64,000 bases of DNA from Dehalogenimonas alkenigignens (GCF_001466665.1 NZ_KQ758903.1:431684-495683), one strand, 5' to 3'; counted from the stretch's first letter, positions 49,012 to 58,968 are shown. Notes: generated by a model not told the origin, from the letters alone. A program made the numbers and translations.

Positions 49012-49666
49012 ACGCCGGGCACGCTCCGGAAAGGCAGCAGCCGCGGCACCGCGGTTTCTTTCGGCAGCTCTCCTTGCCGTGCCGGACGATCAAGGCGTGG
49101 TATTCGTTGAATGTGGCCGCCTCGCGCGGCAGGTTAGCCATGAACAACCGCTGCCAGGCGTCGTAAGTGTCCCTGTCAGGCTTGATGCCCAGGCGAGGAT
49201 ACAGGCGCCGGGTATAGGCGTCGATAACGAAGATTGGCCGCCCCAGGGCGTAGAGCAGGATGGAGTCCGCCGTCTCCGGCCCGATGCCGTGAACCCCGAG
49301 TAATTCCTCTCTCAAATCTTCGAAATCCCGCCTGTCCAGCCTCGACAGGTCGTCGCCGTAGGTCCCCAGCCACTCCACCATGGCTTTCAGCTTCCTGGCT
49401 TTGGCGTTGTAGTAGCCGGACGGGTAGATCAACGCGGCCAGGTCGGCGGCAGGCATGTCTCTGAGCGCCGCGGCTGAGAGTTTGCCGGCCGCTTTCAGGT
49501 TGCCAATGGCTTTCTCGACGTTAACCCAGGCGGAGGATTGGGTAAGCACTGCTCCGGTCATGACCTCGAAAGGCGTTTCCGCCGGCCACCACCGCTGAGG
49601 CCCGTAGCATTCCAGCAGCAAGCGGTAAACCGCTTTCAGCTTTTCCGCTGATGACGCGTCGCCCAT
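49001..49666 (-). CDS. Endonuclease III-related HhH-GPD DNA glycosylase with Fe-S cluster
   Basis: 221 residues of the HhH-GPD superfamily (COG2231-like). VLTQSSAWVNVEKAIGNLKA, the helix-hairpin-helix LLGVHGIGPETADSILLYAL, and the catalytic Asp in RPIFVIDAYTRRL. The C-terminal C-x5-C-x2-C-x5-C (CRKKPRCRGCCLSGAC) binds a 4Fe-4S cluster. Base-excision repair of damaged or mismatched bases. Its start overlaps a trmO remnant. Confidence 0.88.
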   Translation of the reverse strand: MGDASSAEKLKAVYRLLLECYGPQRWWPAETPFEVMTGAVLTQSSAWVNVEKAIGNLKAAGKLSAAALRDMPAADLAALIYPSGYYNAKARKLKAMVEWLGTYGDDLSRLDRRDFEDLREELLGVHGIGPETADSILLYALGRPIFVIDAYTRRLYPRLGIKPDRDTYDAWQRLFMANLPREAATFNEYHALIVRHGKESCRKKPRCRGCCLSGACPAFSP

Positions 49667-49824
49667 TCCGGGGCAAATACTCCTTCCAGCGGTGAGTCGT
49701 AGCCTGGAATGAAGGGCTTGATGTCCAGCACCGGCGTGCCGTCAATGGCATCCAGCCCGCGGACAACCAGAGTGGAGCCGCGCCGTTCTAACAGCCTGTC
49801 TTCGTGAAGGCGCCTCTTCTTCAT
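49636..49824 (-). pseudogene. C-terminal fragment of TrmO/UPF0066 tRNA methyltransferase
   Basis: 62 residues. STLVVRGLDAIDGTPVLDIK and PFIPGYDSP match the C-terminal part of TrmO (tRNA m6t6A37 methyltransferase). The N-terminal half that contains the AdoMet site is missing, and the upstream neighbour is an unrelated membrane protein. Its first codons overlap that gene's stop, so it may still be translated, but it cannot be an active enzyme. Confidence 0.75.
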
Positions 49825-50189
49825 CCCGCTCGCCGCCTGTCGCGTAAATATATCTTCAGCCCGATGAACAACAGCACAGCCCCTGGTATCCCCGCCATCA
49901 GGATTATCCCGAGGTCCTCCATCGGTCCGTCGCTGTTGCCGGCCAGGAATCTAACCAGAAAAGTCAGAAACAAGATGCCCCACATGGATGGCGCAAGCGC
50001 CGGATGGATCTCCCGCGCTGCGTAGCTAACGAGCAGCGCGCCGACAAGGAATAAAAATATCGTCAGAGCGCCCATTATAGAGTTGAGTGGGTCTGTGAAA
50101 TAGATGCCGTAGCCCAGCACCGGCCACACCAGCGCGAGGATAATTATCCCACCCGCCGCGGCCAGGATTATTCTATGAGTTTTTTTCAT
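49821..50189 (-). CDS. Hypothetical membrane protein
   Basis: 122 residues, four predicted helices (IILAAAGGIIILALVWPVLG, IMGALTIFLFLVGALLVSYA, SMWGILFLTFLVRFLAG, ILMAGIPGAVLLFIGLKIYL) with a basic C-terminus. No family recognised. Its start overlaps the end of the gene at 50173-50766, so the two membrane proteins are coupled. Confidence 0.6.
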   Translation of the reverse strand: MKKTHRIILAAAGGIIILALVWPVLGYGIYFTDPLNSIMGALTIFLFLVGALLVSYAAREIHPALAPSMWGILFLTFLVRFLAGNSDGPMEDLGIILMAGIPGAVLLFIGLKIYLRDRRRAG

Positions 50190-50766
50190 GTCCTACCGCC
50201 GCTGTTTGCATGCTCCCCATCGCCGCCCCCAGCACCCCGCCCCCGATAGTTCCTGCAACCGTATACCCTAACCAATGCTGAGGCGATAGTCCATAGTAGA
50301 GCGGAGTGGTGATTAACAATCCGAATCCGAACCCAATTCCACCGGACAGTATTAAAAGACCCACACTTCTTCTGAGTCCGGAACTTAGCCATATTCCAAT
50401 ACCTGCCCCAACGCCGCTTATAAATCCAAGGAGCAGGTTTAACACGTACGACTCGGGTGGATTTCCACTGAAACGATCCCCGATCACAAAGAAGAGCGGA
50501 AGCAGTAGAAGATACCTGGCCGCGAGGAAACCGAAGATACAGAACAAAACCATTTTTAATGCCCGTGGCGGATTTACTCCTAAGGCCATAGCCAAAGCCA
50601 ATCCACCTACTCCGGCCTGCGCCGCAAATCCAAATAGTGTTAAAAGAACATAAAAGCTGGTCCCGGGTAAAGGCGTTTGAATGCTTATCCCGTACAATAA
50701 TCCCCCCAGCCCGAAACCCGCCGCTCCGAATAACGCAAACTTGAGGATATTATTTTGCATTTCCAT
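50173..50766 (-). CDS. Hypothetical membrane protein
   Basis: 197 residues with about six helices and many Gly-rich stretches (FALFGAAGFGLGGLLYGISI, GFAAQAGVGGLALAMALG, GFISGVGAGIGIWLSSG). No family recognised. The gene is more A+T-rich than its surroundings. A TATAAT on the minus strand near 50780-50786 is a probable -10. Confidence 0.6.
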   Translation of the reverse strand: MEMQNNILKFALFGAAGFGLGGLLYGISIQTPLPGTSFYVLLTLFGFAAQAGVGGLALAMALGVNPPRALKMVLFCIFGFLAARYLLLLPLFFVIGDRFSGNPPESYVLNLLLGFISGVGAGIGIWLSSGLRRSVGLLILSGGIGFGFGLLITTPLYYGLSPQHWLGYTVAGTIGGGVLGAAMGSMQTAAVGHEKNS

Positions 50767-50818
50767 CGCTTCGCTGGAAATTATAACACCCGCCGCAATA
50801 CCGCCGGGTTACCGAATG

Positions 50819-50848
50819 CTGACAGCTGATGGCTTTTTACGCTATACT
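50819..50848 (+). promoter_or_regulatory. Promoter of rel
   Basis: CTGACA (50819-50824), 18-nt spacer, TATACT (50843-50848). It overlaps an upstream in-frame ATG (50829), which therefore cannot be the start used by this promoter. Confidence 0.55.
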
Positions 50849-50876
50849 TGGCCACTGGCCGTATTATGGTAAACAA

Positions 50877-53066
50877 GTGGAAGTAACCGCTCTTTTAGAG
50901 GCTACCGCCCGCTACCTGCCGTGGGAGAAGGTCGAGCAAATAAGATCGGCCTATGACTTCGCGGCTAAGGCCCACGAGGGCCAGACCCGGAAAAGCGGCG
51001 AACCGTTCATCGAACACCCCCTGTCCGTCGCTCTGATCCTGGCCGAACTTCAGCTCGACGCCACCGCCGTCAAAGCCGCCCTGCTCCATGATGTCCCGGA
51101 GGACTCGGCCATCCCGCTCACGAAGATCGAGGAGCTTTTCGGCAAGGACGTCGGCAAACTGGTGGACGGCGTCACCAAGCTGGCCAAGCTGTCGCTGGCC
51201 GCCCCCGGCGAGACCAGATTCTCCGGCAACACCACCTATGAGCGCCAGGCGGAAAACCTCCGTAAGATGCTGGTAGCCATGGCCGAGGACCTCAGGGTCG
51301 TCTTTATCAAGCTGGCCGACCGGCTGCACAACATGCGCACCCTGGACGCCATGCCGCCTGAGAAGCAGAAGGACACCGCCCGGGAAACCCTGGAAATCTA
51401 TGCCCCGCTGGCCCACCGCCTGGGCATCTGGGAGATCAAGTGGCAGCTGGAGGACCTGGCCTTCCGCTTCCTGGAGCCGCAGCATTACAAGAGCCTGGCG
51501 CGGCTGCTGGCCTCCAAGCGCGCCCAGCGCGAAGAGTTTATCGGCAAGGTCATTGACGTGCTGCGGTCGGAATTCGAAAAAGTCGGCATCAAGGCAGAGA
51601 TCACCGGCCGGGCCAAACATATCTACTCCCTGCACCAGAAGGCTGAAAAATACGCCGTTCAGGGGCGTCATTTCGATGAGATTTATGACCTGCTGGCTAT
51701 CCGCGTGCTGGTTGTCTCGGTAAACGAATGCTATACCGCCCTGGGCGCCGTCCACAACCTGTGGCACCCCATCCCCGGCTCTTTCGACGATTATATCGCC
51801 AATCCCAAGCCTAACGGCTACCAGTCGCTGCACACCGCCGTGCTGTCCATGTCCGCCACCCCGCTGGAGATCCAGATCCGGACCTATGAAATGCACCGGC
51901 TGGCGGAGTACGGCGTGGCCGCCCACTGGCGCTATAAGGAGGGCGACAAGGCCGCCCCCAAATCGGAAGACCGCATCTCCTGGCTGCGCCAGCTGGCCGA
52001 CTGGCACCGCGACCTGGCCGGCGCCGAGGAGTTTTTAGAGTCGGTCAAGACCGACATTTTCAATGACCAGGTTTTCGTCTTTACTCCCGGCGGCGAAATT
52101 AAAGACCTGCCCAAGGGGGCGACGCCGCTGGATTTCGCCTACCGCGTCCATACCGAGCTGGGCCACCGCTGCGTCGGCGCCAAGGTTAACGGCAAACTGG
52201 TCGGCCTGGACTACCGGCTCCGCAACGGCGAGGTGGTGGAGATCGTCACCACCAAGAAGGACAAAGGGCCGTCGCGTGACTGGCTCAATCCCAATCTGGG
52301 CTATGTCAAAACCAGCCACGCCATCACCAAAATCCGCCAGTGGTTCAAGAAACAGGAGCGGACCGAAAATATTGAAAAAGGCCGGGAACTGCTGGAGAAA
52401 GAGTTCCGCCACCTGGGACTTAAGATCCCCGATTTCAAAACCCTGGCTCACCAGAACAACTGCGAGAACATCGATGAATTTTTAGCCGCCGTCGGCTACG
52501 GCGGGCTGTCGGCGCACTCCATCGCCCTGTCGCAGGTGGCCGCCGCCGAGGCGCCGCACCCGGTTGAAGCCGCCGCGCCGGCCGCGCCGGCCAGGGCTGA
52601 CAGTTCAGGCGTGTCGGTTATGGGCATCGGCGACGTGCTGACCAAGATCGCCGGCTGCTGCCGGCCGCTGCCCGGCGAAGACATCATCGGCTATGTCACC
52701 CGCTCCCAGGGGGTGACCATCCACCGCGCCGACTGCCATAACGTGCTGAAAGAGGAAGAACCGGAGCGGCTGATCCGGGTGGAGTGGGGCCGCCAGGACC
52801 AGTTCTATCCCACCAGGCTGCAGGTGCTGGCCTGGGACAGGGTCGGCCTGGTGCGGGACATCTCAACGCTCATCGCGGATGAGAAAGTCAACATTTCCAA
52901 CATGACGGTGGCTGAAAGCCCGGACCGGGTGACCTCCATCACCCTGGACATTGAAACCAAAGGCCTGACCCAGCTGGCGCGGCTCATCTCCAAGATGGAA
53001 GGCGTCAAGGGCGTCACCTCAATCAACCGCCTGGGCGATGATTCCAAATCCCGGCCGTCGGCCTGA
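50877..53066 (+). CDS. rel: Bifunctional (p)ppGpp synthetase/hydrolase (Rel/SpoT)
   Basis: 729 residues from GTG 50877; the ATG at 50829 lies inside the promoter. Domain order: HD hydrolase (AYDFAAKAHEGQTRKSGEPF, LLHDVPED), RelA_SpoT synthetase (GRAKHIYSLHQKAEKYAVQG, FDDYIANPKPNGYQSLHTAV), TGS (VFVFTPGGEIKDLPKGATPL), a Cys-rich helical part and C-terminal ACT (LVRDISTLIADEKVNISNM). Both catalytic domains appear intact, so it likely makes and removes the stringent alarmone. Confidence 0.95.
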   Translation: MEVTALLEATARYLPWEKVEQIRSAYDFAAKAHEGQTRKSGEPFIEHPLSVALILAELQLDATAVKAALLHDVPEDSAIPLTKIEELFGKDVGKLVDGVTKLAKLSLAAPGETRFSGNTTYERQAENLRKMLVAMAEDLRVVFIKLADRLHNMRTLDAMPPEKQKDTARETLEIYAPLAHRLGIWEIKWQLEDLAFRFLEPQHYKSLARLLASKRAQREEFIGKVIDVLRSEFEKVGIKAEITGRAKHIYSLHQKAEKYAVQGRHFDEIYDLLAIRVLVVSVNECYTALGAVHNLWHPIPGSFDDYIANPKPNGYQSLHTAVLSMSATPLEIQIRTYEMHRLAEYGVAAHWRYKEGDKAAPKSEDRISWLRQLADWHRDLAGAEEFLESVKTDIFNDQVFVFTPGGEIKDLPKGATPLDFAYRVHTELGHRCVGAKVNGKLVGLDYRLRNGEVVEIVTTKKDKGPSRDWLNPNLGYVKTSHAITKIRQWFKKQERTENIEKGRELLEKEFRHLGLKIPDFKTLAHQNNCENIDEFLAAVGYGGLSAHSIALSQVAAAEAPHPVEAAAPAAPARADSSGVSVMGIGDVLTKIAGCCRPLPGEDIIGYVTRSQGVTIHRADCHNVLKEEEPERLIRVEWGRQDQFYPTRLQVLAWDRVGLVRDISTLIADEKVNISNMTVAESPDRVTSITLDIETKGLTQLARLISKMEGVKGVTSINRLGDDSKSRPSA

Positions 53067-53076
53067 GCGGCAGCAA

Positions 53077-53102
53077 AAAGCCCGCTTTTTAAAGCGGGCT
53101 TT
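53077..53102. terminator. Bidirectional terminator between rel and the NifU-like gene
   Basis: AAAGCCCGCTTT (53077-53088) pairs perfectly with AAAGCGGGCTTT (53091-53102). Confidence 0.8.
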
Positions 53103-53127
53103 CGCGTGATCGGTAATTCAGGCCGGT

Positions 53128-53352
53128 TCAGGCGGCCACCACCTCTTTGACTTCCGGAACTTCGCGCTTCAGAATGCGCTCGATGCCGTTTTTAAGGGTC
53201 ATCTGGGACATCGGGCAGCCGGCGCAGGCGCCGGTGAGTTTGACCTTGACGATGCCTTCTTTTTCTTTAACCTCGACCAGTTGAACGTCGCCGCCGTCAG
53301 CCTGCAGGGACGGGCGGATCTTGTCCAGGACTGTCTTGACCTTTTCCAGCAT
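53128..53352 (-). CDS. NifU C-terminal domain Fe-S scaffold
   Basis: 74 residues from the ATG at 53352 (GGGAG upstream; the longer frame adds a basic peptide not seen in the family). [20 protein letters not shown] and the scaffold motif [20 protein letters not shown] (CxxC) match the NifU-like/Nfu domain that carries 4Fe-4S clusters to target proteins, relevant to the many Fe-S proteins in this window. Confidence 0.9.
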   Translation of the reverse strand: MLEKVKTVLDKIRPSLQADGGDVQLVEVKEKEGIVKVKLTGACAGCPMSQMTLKNGIERILKREVPEVKEVVAA

Positions 53353-53408
53353 GCGGGAAGCTCCCTTCAATTGGCGCGCCTCGGGGCGCCGCCGTACCTT
53401 CAAAATTA

Positions 53409-54527
<1,119 letters not shown>

Positions 54528-54585
54528 CTTCTCCAGGTTGCCGTTTAGAATCTACTCCCGCGCCAGCCGCTCCGCAAGAGCCAAA

Positions 54586-54628
54586 TAGTACTCTTTAAGA
54601 AGAACATTAGTACTCCCGCCCCCCCCCC
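54586..54628 (-). promoter_or_regulatory. Direct repeats and poly-C tract upstream of the HD-GYP gene
   Basis: TAGTACTC occurs at 54586-54593 and 54608-54615, exactly 22 bp apart (two helical turns), followed by ten consecutive C residues at 54619-54628. Read toward the HD-GYP gene, the nearer copy overlaps a possible -10 (TACTAT, 54591-54586) with no good -35. Suggests activator sites; the homopolymer may also vary in length. Confidence 0.4.
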
Positions 54629-54735
54629 GGAGTCATCTCCCTTACTAATTTCTGCTCCCGGGGGCACTATCGGGGGATGTACGCCGCCGATCTCCGGGAC
54701 GATAATGAAAAAAAGATCTGCCGGGAGGTGAAACG

Positions 54736-54957
54736 ATGTTTGAAGGAACTTATGCCTGCCCCCGCTGTAAGCATCCTCTCGGCGGTGATTGGCGGGGTGA
54801 TGCGGGGGAGCGCCTCGGCAATAATGCCGCTCCCCTCCAGGCGCTTCGAGCCTGCGCCGCCTGCGGCCTGTATCTCTGCCCTCCGCCTGACGAAAGCCGG
54901 TTCAGGGCTTACGGCCGGCGGCCGGCCGCAGGCATCGCCGCCGGGGCTAATACCTGA
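54736..54957 (+). CDS. Small zinc-ribbon protein
   Basis: 73 residues from ATG 54736, after a GGGAGGTG site. Two CxxC pairs (YACPRCKHPLGG and CAACGLYLCP) can bind one zinc. The linker is Gly/Asn-rich, and the tail basic. No family recognised; a terminator follows. Confidence 0.65.
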   Translation: MFEGTYACPRCKHPLGGDWRGDAGERLGNNAAPLQALRACAACGLYLCPPPDESRFRAYGRRPAAGIAAGANT

Positions 54958-54981
54958 AATATTTGCTCCTACGATAAACAA

Positions 54982-55011
54982 AAACCCGGGTGGCGCTAGC
55001 CATCCGGGTTT
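54982..55011 (+). terminator. Rho-independent terminator
   Basis: AAACCCGGGTGGC (54982-54994) pairs with GCCATCCGGGTTT (54999-55011) with one G-U, followed by TCTATTTT. Confidence 0.75.
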
Positions 55012-55046
55012 CTATTTTCGTTGAAGCCGGCGCGCTATTCGATTGA

Positions 55047-55154
55047 TCATCTTCGGCTGCTGCGGAGGCGGACCACGGCGTAGCGCGGCCTGGGCGCCAG
55101 CAGCGGCCATATTTCATAGAATACCCGGTCCCAGGCATTGAAAATGCGTCGCAT
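55047..55154 (-). CDS. 35-residue basic micropeptide with a strong ribosome-binding site
   Basis: ATG at 55154 is preceded at 6 nt by AGGAGGTG, close to the ideal Shine-Dalgarno. The peptide starts MRRIFNAWDRVFYEIWPLLA and ends in Arg/Ser (VRLRSSRR). Two Trp and a basic tail suggest an amphipathic membrane-associated peptide. A TATATT-like -10 on its strand lies near 55182-55187. No homologue recognised. Confidence 0.55.
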   Translation of the reverse strand: MRRIFNAWDRVFYEIWPLLAPRPRYAVVRLRSSRR

Positions 55155-55238
55155 GATTCACCTCCTTCCGGATTTTGAATAATATAACGGCGCACCGGCG
55201 CCTTTGGTTAGCCGGGGCGGATGGTTCCTTCGAAAAAG

Positions 55239-55267
55239 TTGGTAAGATGAGTGATTGATGATACAAT
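55239..55267 (+). promoter_or_regulatory. Promoter of the methyltransferase/ferredoxin pair
   Basis: TTGGTA (55239-55244), 17-nt spacer, TACAAT (55262-55267), about 45 nt before the start region. Confidence 0.55.
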
Positions 55268-55315
55268 TATTAGAAATATGATTCATAACCTTGACACCTG
55301 TAAAGGGCCGCGGTG

Positions 55316-55903
55316 ATGTCCTCTTTTTACGCCGCTGTCATTGACCGGGCGCTCCGCGGCCTGCGGCACGCCCTGCCGGAGCTCGCCGAAATACGGCCGG
55401 GGCAGAGGGTGCTGGATGTCTGCTGCGGCACCGGCGACCAGGCGGTGCACCTGGCACGGCTGGGCGCCGAGGTGGACGGCATTGACCTGGACCCGGCGAT
55501 GATCGCCGTCGCCGAGGCCCGTCGGCGGCGCTTCGACCGGGACACCCTCCGCTTTCAACTGGCCGATGCCGCGGCTTTACCTTTCGGCGCCGCTTTGTTC
55601 GACGCCGCCGCCATCTCGCTGGCGCTGCATGAAAAAACGTTCGACACGCGCCTGAAAGTCGTCTCCGAAATGAGGCGGGTGGTCAAGCCCGGCGGGGTCA
55701 TCGTCCTGGCTGATTTCGGCGTACCGGCGCGCCGGTTCTTCAGCTTCATTGAGAGCCTGGTGGGCGGCGAGCATTACGCTAACTTCAAGGACTACCAGTC
55801 CGGCGGCGGGCTATTGAAACTGGTTCATGGATTGAATTTGACCGTCGAGAACCGCGCCGCCGCCCTCGGCGGCGGCGTTGACCTGCTCAAAATCAGGAAC
55901 TGA
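55316..55903 (+). CDS. Class I SAM-dependent methyltransferase
   Basis: 195 residues. The AdoMet motif VLDVCCGTGDQAVHLARLGA, then GIDLDPAMIAVAE and the LADAAALPFG acidic loop are typical of the UbiE/COQ5-like methyltransferases. MRRVVKPGGVIVLADFG is motif post III. The substrate is unknown. The start may be GTG 55313 or ATG 55316. The ferredoxin gene follows at 10 nt. Confidence 0.87.
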   Translation: MSSFYAAVIDRALRGLRHALPELAEIRPGQRVLDVCCGTGDQAVHLARLGAEVDGIDLDPAMIAVAEARRRRFDRDTLRFQLADAAALPFGAALFDAAAISLALHEKTFDTRLKVVSEMRRVVKPGGVIVLADFGVPARRFFSFIESLVGGEHYANFKDYQSGGGLLKLVHGLNLTVENRAAALGGGVDLLKIRN

Positions 55904-55913
55904 AGGAAAAGAG

Positions 55914-56117
55914 ATGGAAGACAGAGTTAAGATAGACACGGACCTGTGCACCGGCTGCGGCGTCTGCGTGGCCATGTGCCCCCGCCAGATACTGGACATC
56001 GACGCGGAGACCGGCGTCTGCCGGGTCACCGACCAGAGTAAGTGCGATCTTTTGGGCGGCTGCGAGTTCCAGTGCCCCACCGGCGCCATCACGGTGCGCC
56101 AGCCCGCCGCCCGCTAG
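55914..56117 (+). CDS. 4Fe-4S ferredoxin
   Basis: 67 residues from ATG 55914 (AAGGAAAAG upstream). LCTGCGVCVAMCPRQILDID is a complete CxxCxxCxxxCP motif. The second set (CDLLGGCEFQCPTGAI) has three Cys, and its first spacing is wide, so the second cluster may be altered. Soluble electron carrier; transcribed with the methyltransferase. Confidence 0.88.
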   Translation: MEDRVKIDTDLCTGCGVCVAMCPRQILDIDAETGVCRVTDQSKCDLLGGCEFQCPTGAITVRQPAAR

Positions 56118-56127
56118 GGCTCCGCCG

Positions 56128-58494
56128 CTATTCCTGGAGCCACAGGGTGCGGCCGTCGGTCAGCAAGGTGACGGTGCCGTCTTCGTCGGTACGCAGTACG
56201 CCGCCCTCGACGCACTGCGCCCCGAGCGCTGCCAGGACTTCGCCGGCGGGATGTCCGTAGCTGTTGCGGCCCACCTGGATGACCGCCGCTTCCGGGCGGG
56301 TGACCGCCAGGAAGGCCGCGCCGGTCGAACCGCCTGAGCCGTGGTGCGCCGCCTTGAGCACCGTGATATCGGGCAGCAGTCGGCGGTAGATCAGCTCGAG
56401 TTCCGTCGCCGAGGGTATATCGGCGGCCAGCAGGAATGAAATATCGCCGTATTTCAGGCTGAGCGCCAGTGAAGCCTCGTTGGAGTCCGCAGCGGCCTGG
56501 CCGTAGGGGTTCAAAACCGCTATTTCCAGGCCGCCTGCCAGCCGGATGCGGTCGCCGGCCGCCGCCGTCGCCGCCGGGACTTTCTTCCGCTCCACCAGGC
56601 TCTGCCATTCCCGGTAGAGGTCGGTGTTTCCTTCAACACCGGTATGGACTATTTGCCCGACCTTGTAACGTCCCAGGACTTCGAGCAGCCCGGTCAGGTG
56701 GTCGGCGTCGGCGTGGGTCGATATTACCAGCTCGATCGTCCGGTTCCAGAACGGCATTTTTTTGCCCAGCTCCTGAACCAGCCGCTGCGGCGAAGGGCCG
56801 CCGTCTACCAGGATGTCCTGCCCGGCCGGAGTGCGGATGTAGATGGCGTCGCCCTGGCCGACATCCAGGAAACTGACTTCCAGGCGGCCTTCTCCGTTAT
56901 GCCAGGGCAGCGTCGAGCCGAGCGCGCCGATGATAATCAACACGGGCACGCCGAAGCGCGCCAGCCGGCCGAAGCTGACCGGAGGTCCCGGCTCCGGCTC
57001 ATCCTGGCGCCGCAGCCAGCGCGCCAGCGCCAGTGCGGCGGCGCCTGAAGCCAGATACCAGCCGGCTATTACCGCCCCGCTTACTGGCCCGGTCTCCAGC
57101 GCCGGGATAAGGGCGAACAGCTTCACCGTTCCGAGAAGATAACTTAACCCGAACCACCCCGCCGCGGCGAAAGGGACGGCGGCGGCCGGGTGAATCATGG
57201 CGGCGCCCCCGGCCAGCAGGGCGGAGAAGATGATCAGCGGCAGTGCCGGGGCGGCGGCCAGGGTGGCCGCGCCGCCGGCCAGGGCTACCAGGCCGAAGTA
57301 ATAGGCGGTCAGCGGCAGGACGCCTGACATAGCCGCGGCGGAAACCGCCAGCCCCTGGCCGGCGGCGTAAACCGCGCCGTAGAGCTTCGATTTCCGGCCG
57401 GGAAATTTGTCGGCCAGGCGCCGGGCCAGCGACGAGAACGGCGGCAGCAGCAGGATCAGCCCGGCCATCGCCCCGAAACTCATCTGGAATGACGCCGACC
57501 ACAGGAGTTGCGGATTGGCAGCTGTCATCAGCGCTGCCGCCAGGCACAGCGCCGGCGCCGCCGATTTCTGACGCCCAAATAACTCGGCCAGCAGAAAGAT
57601 CGAAGCCATGACGGCGGCGCGCACCACCGGCGGCGCCAGGCCGGTAAGGACGGCGAAACCCCAGACCGCCGCCATTGACAACCACACGTACCAGTAGCCG
57701 CGCCGCCCGAGGATGCCCCGGGTAGCCAGCAGGACGACACCGGCGATGATGGCCAGATTCTGTCCCGAGACGGCCAGCAGGTGGGCCGTGCCCGACACCG
57801 AGAAAGCCTTCTCGACATCTTCACCGATGCCCGAACGAATGCCCAGGGCCAGGCCTTGCGCCAGTGAAGCGTGGGGTTCCGGAATAGTGGCGGCGATGCC
57901 TGCGGCCAGTTTGTGCCGCCAGTCATAGATCAGCGAAAGCGCCGGGTGGCCGTGTCCAGGCTCGACAGAGACTACTTCGGGGTACAGGACGGTGGCAAAT
58001 ACCTCGTCGCGGGCCAGGTGAGCGCGCCAATCGAAGGCGTCGAAGACCGGCGGTTCGAGCAGCTTGCCGGTCACCGCGATGCGGTCGCCGTAATGATATT
58101 CCGGGAACGGCGGGAGGTAGACCATCACCGCGCCGGCAGGCAGGATCCGGCCGCCGTCCGTCCCGATGGCGATGCCGTCCAGCCGCAGCGCCTGGGATTT
58201 TTCTTTCGCTTCGGGATCGCGGCTGACGGTGCCTTCGATGGTATAGGCCTTACCGTCGATATAGCGGCTGACTTGGTTCCCGCCCGCGTCGATGGTGGCC
58301 GCCTGGTAGCAGAAGGCGCCGCCGGTTAACAGGATGATCGCAAGGCAGGCCAGCGCCGCCCGGCCCCGCCGCCGCCGCGCTCCGGCCACAACCAGCGGCA
58401 CGGCGGCGGCCAGAAACCACGCGGGAGAGGGTTCGATCCGGGATCCCAGCCAGATACCGGTAACCCACGCCAGCGACAGTATGACGAGAACCAC
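56128..58494 (-). CDS. comEC: ComEC/Rec2 DNA uptake channel
   Basis: 788 residues. N-terminal OB/DUF4131 part (~1-180), a competence domain of many helices with HLLAVSGQNLAIIAGVVLLA, and a C-terminal metallo-beta-lactamase-like domain with VISTHADADHLTGLLEVL and VLKAAHHGSGGS. It carries single-stranded DNA through the membrane during transformation. GTG start 3 nt after comEA. The order comEA-comEC is canonical. Confidence 0.93.
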   Translation of the reverse strand: MVLVILSLAWVTGIWLGSRIEPSPAWFLAAAVPLVVAGARRRRGRAALACLAIILLTGGAFCYQAATIDAGGNQVSRYIDGKAYTIEGTVSRDPEAKEKSQALRLDGIAIGTDGGRILPAGAVMVYLPPFPEYHYGDRIAVTGKLLEPPVFDAFDWRAHLARDEVFATVLYPEVVSVEPGHGHPALSLIYDWRHKLAAGIAATIPEPHASLAQGLALGIRSGIGEDVEKAFSVSGTAHLLAVSGQNLAIIAGVVLLATRGILGRRGYWYVWLSMAAVWGFAVLTGLAPPVVRAAVMASIFLLAELFGRQKSAAPALCLAAALMTAANPQLLWSASFQMSFGAMAGLILLLPPFSSLARRLADKFPGRKSKLYGAVYAAGQGLAVSAAAMSGVLPLTAYYFGLVALAGGAATLAAAPALPLIIFSALLAGGAAMIHPAAAVPFAAAGWFGLSYLLGTVKLFALIPALETGPVSGAVIAGWYLASGAAALALARWLRRQDEPEPGPPVSFGRLARFGVPVLIIIGALGSTLPWHNGEGRLEVSFLDVGQGDAIYIRTPAGQDILVDGGPSPQRLVQELGKKMPFWNRTIELVISTHADADHLTGLLEVLGRYKVGQIVHTGVEGNTDLYREWQSLVERKKVPAATAAAGDRIRLAGGLEIAVLNPYGQAAADSNEASLALSLKYGDISFLLAADIPSATELELIYRRLLPDITVLKAAHHGSGGSTGAAFLAVTRPEAAVIQVGRNSYGHPAGEVLAALGAQCVEGGVLRTDEDGTVTLLTDGRTLWLQE

Positions 58495-58497
58495 GGC

Positions 58498-58968
58498 TTA
58501 CTCCGACACCGTGATCAGGTCTTTGAGTGAATCGAAGGTCGCCTGGCCGAAACCCGGCACCTTGACCAGTTCCATGATGTTGACGAACGGGCCATGCTCG
58601 GTCCGGTAAGCGACGATGGCGGCGGCTTTGGAGTCGCCGATGCCGGGCAGGGCGGTGAGCAGCCACGGCTCGGCGGTATTGAGGTTTACTTTCTGGGGCG
58701 CCGGAACCGAGCCGCTGACCACCAGCTTGATCACCGAGCCGCCGCTCGCGCCGCCCGCCGCCTGGAGCAGGTTTTCGATGGTGTCGCCTGCTTTCAGGGG
58801 ATAGACGCCGGGCAGGGTGACGGAACCCTCGATGGCAACGCTGGCAAACGGCGGCGGCTGGGCGGTGGGGGTGTAGAGTTCGACCGTGTTCGGGTCGGCG
58901 CAGGCTGAAAGCCCGCCAACGGCAAAGAATATCGCCATGACTCCGAACCGCCGTAAACGTGTGTCCAT
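58498..58968 (-). CDS. comEA: ComEA-like DNA-binding lipoprotein
   Basis: 156 residues. Lipobox-like FFAVGGLSAC with Cys 23, an SLBB-like domain (VTLPGVYPLKAGDTIENLLQ), and C-terminal helix-hairpin-helix VNLNTAEPWLLTALPGIGDS. ComEA binds incoming double-stranded DNA outside the membrane. Here it is a lipoprotein rather than having a simple membrane anchor. Confidence 0.92.
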   Translation of the reverse strand: MDTRLRRFGVMAIFFAVGGLSACADPNTVELYTPTAQPPPFASVAIEGSVTLPGVYPLKAGDTIENLLQAAGGASGGSVIKLVVSGSVPAPQKVNLNTAEPWLLTALPGIGDSKAAAIVAYRTEHGPFVNIMELVKVPGFGQATFDSLKDLITVSE

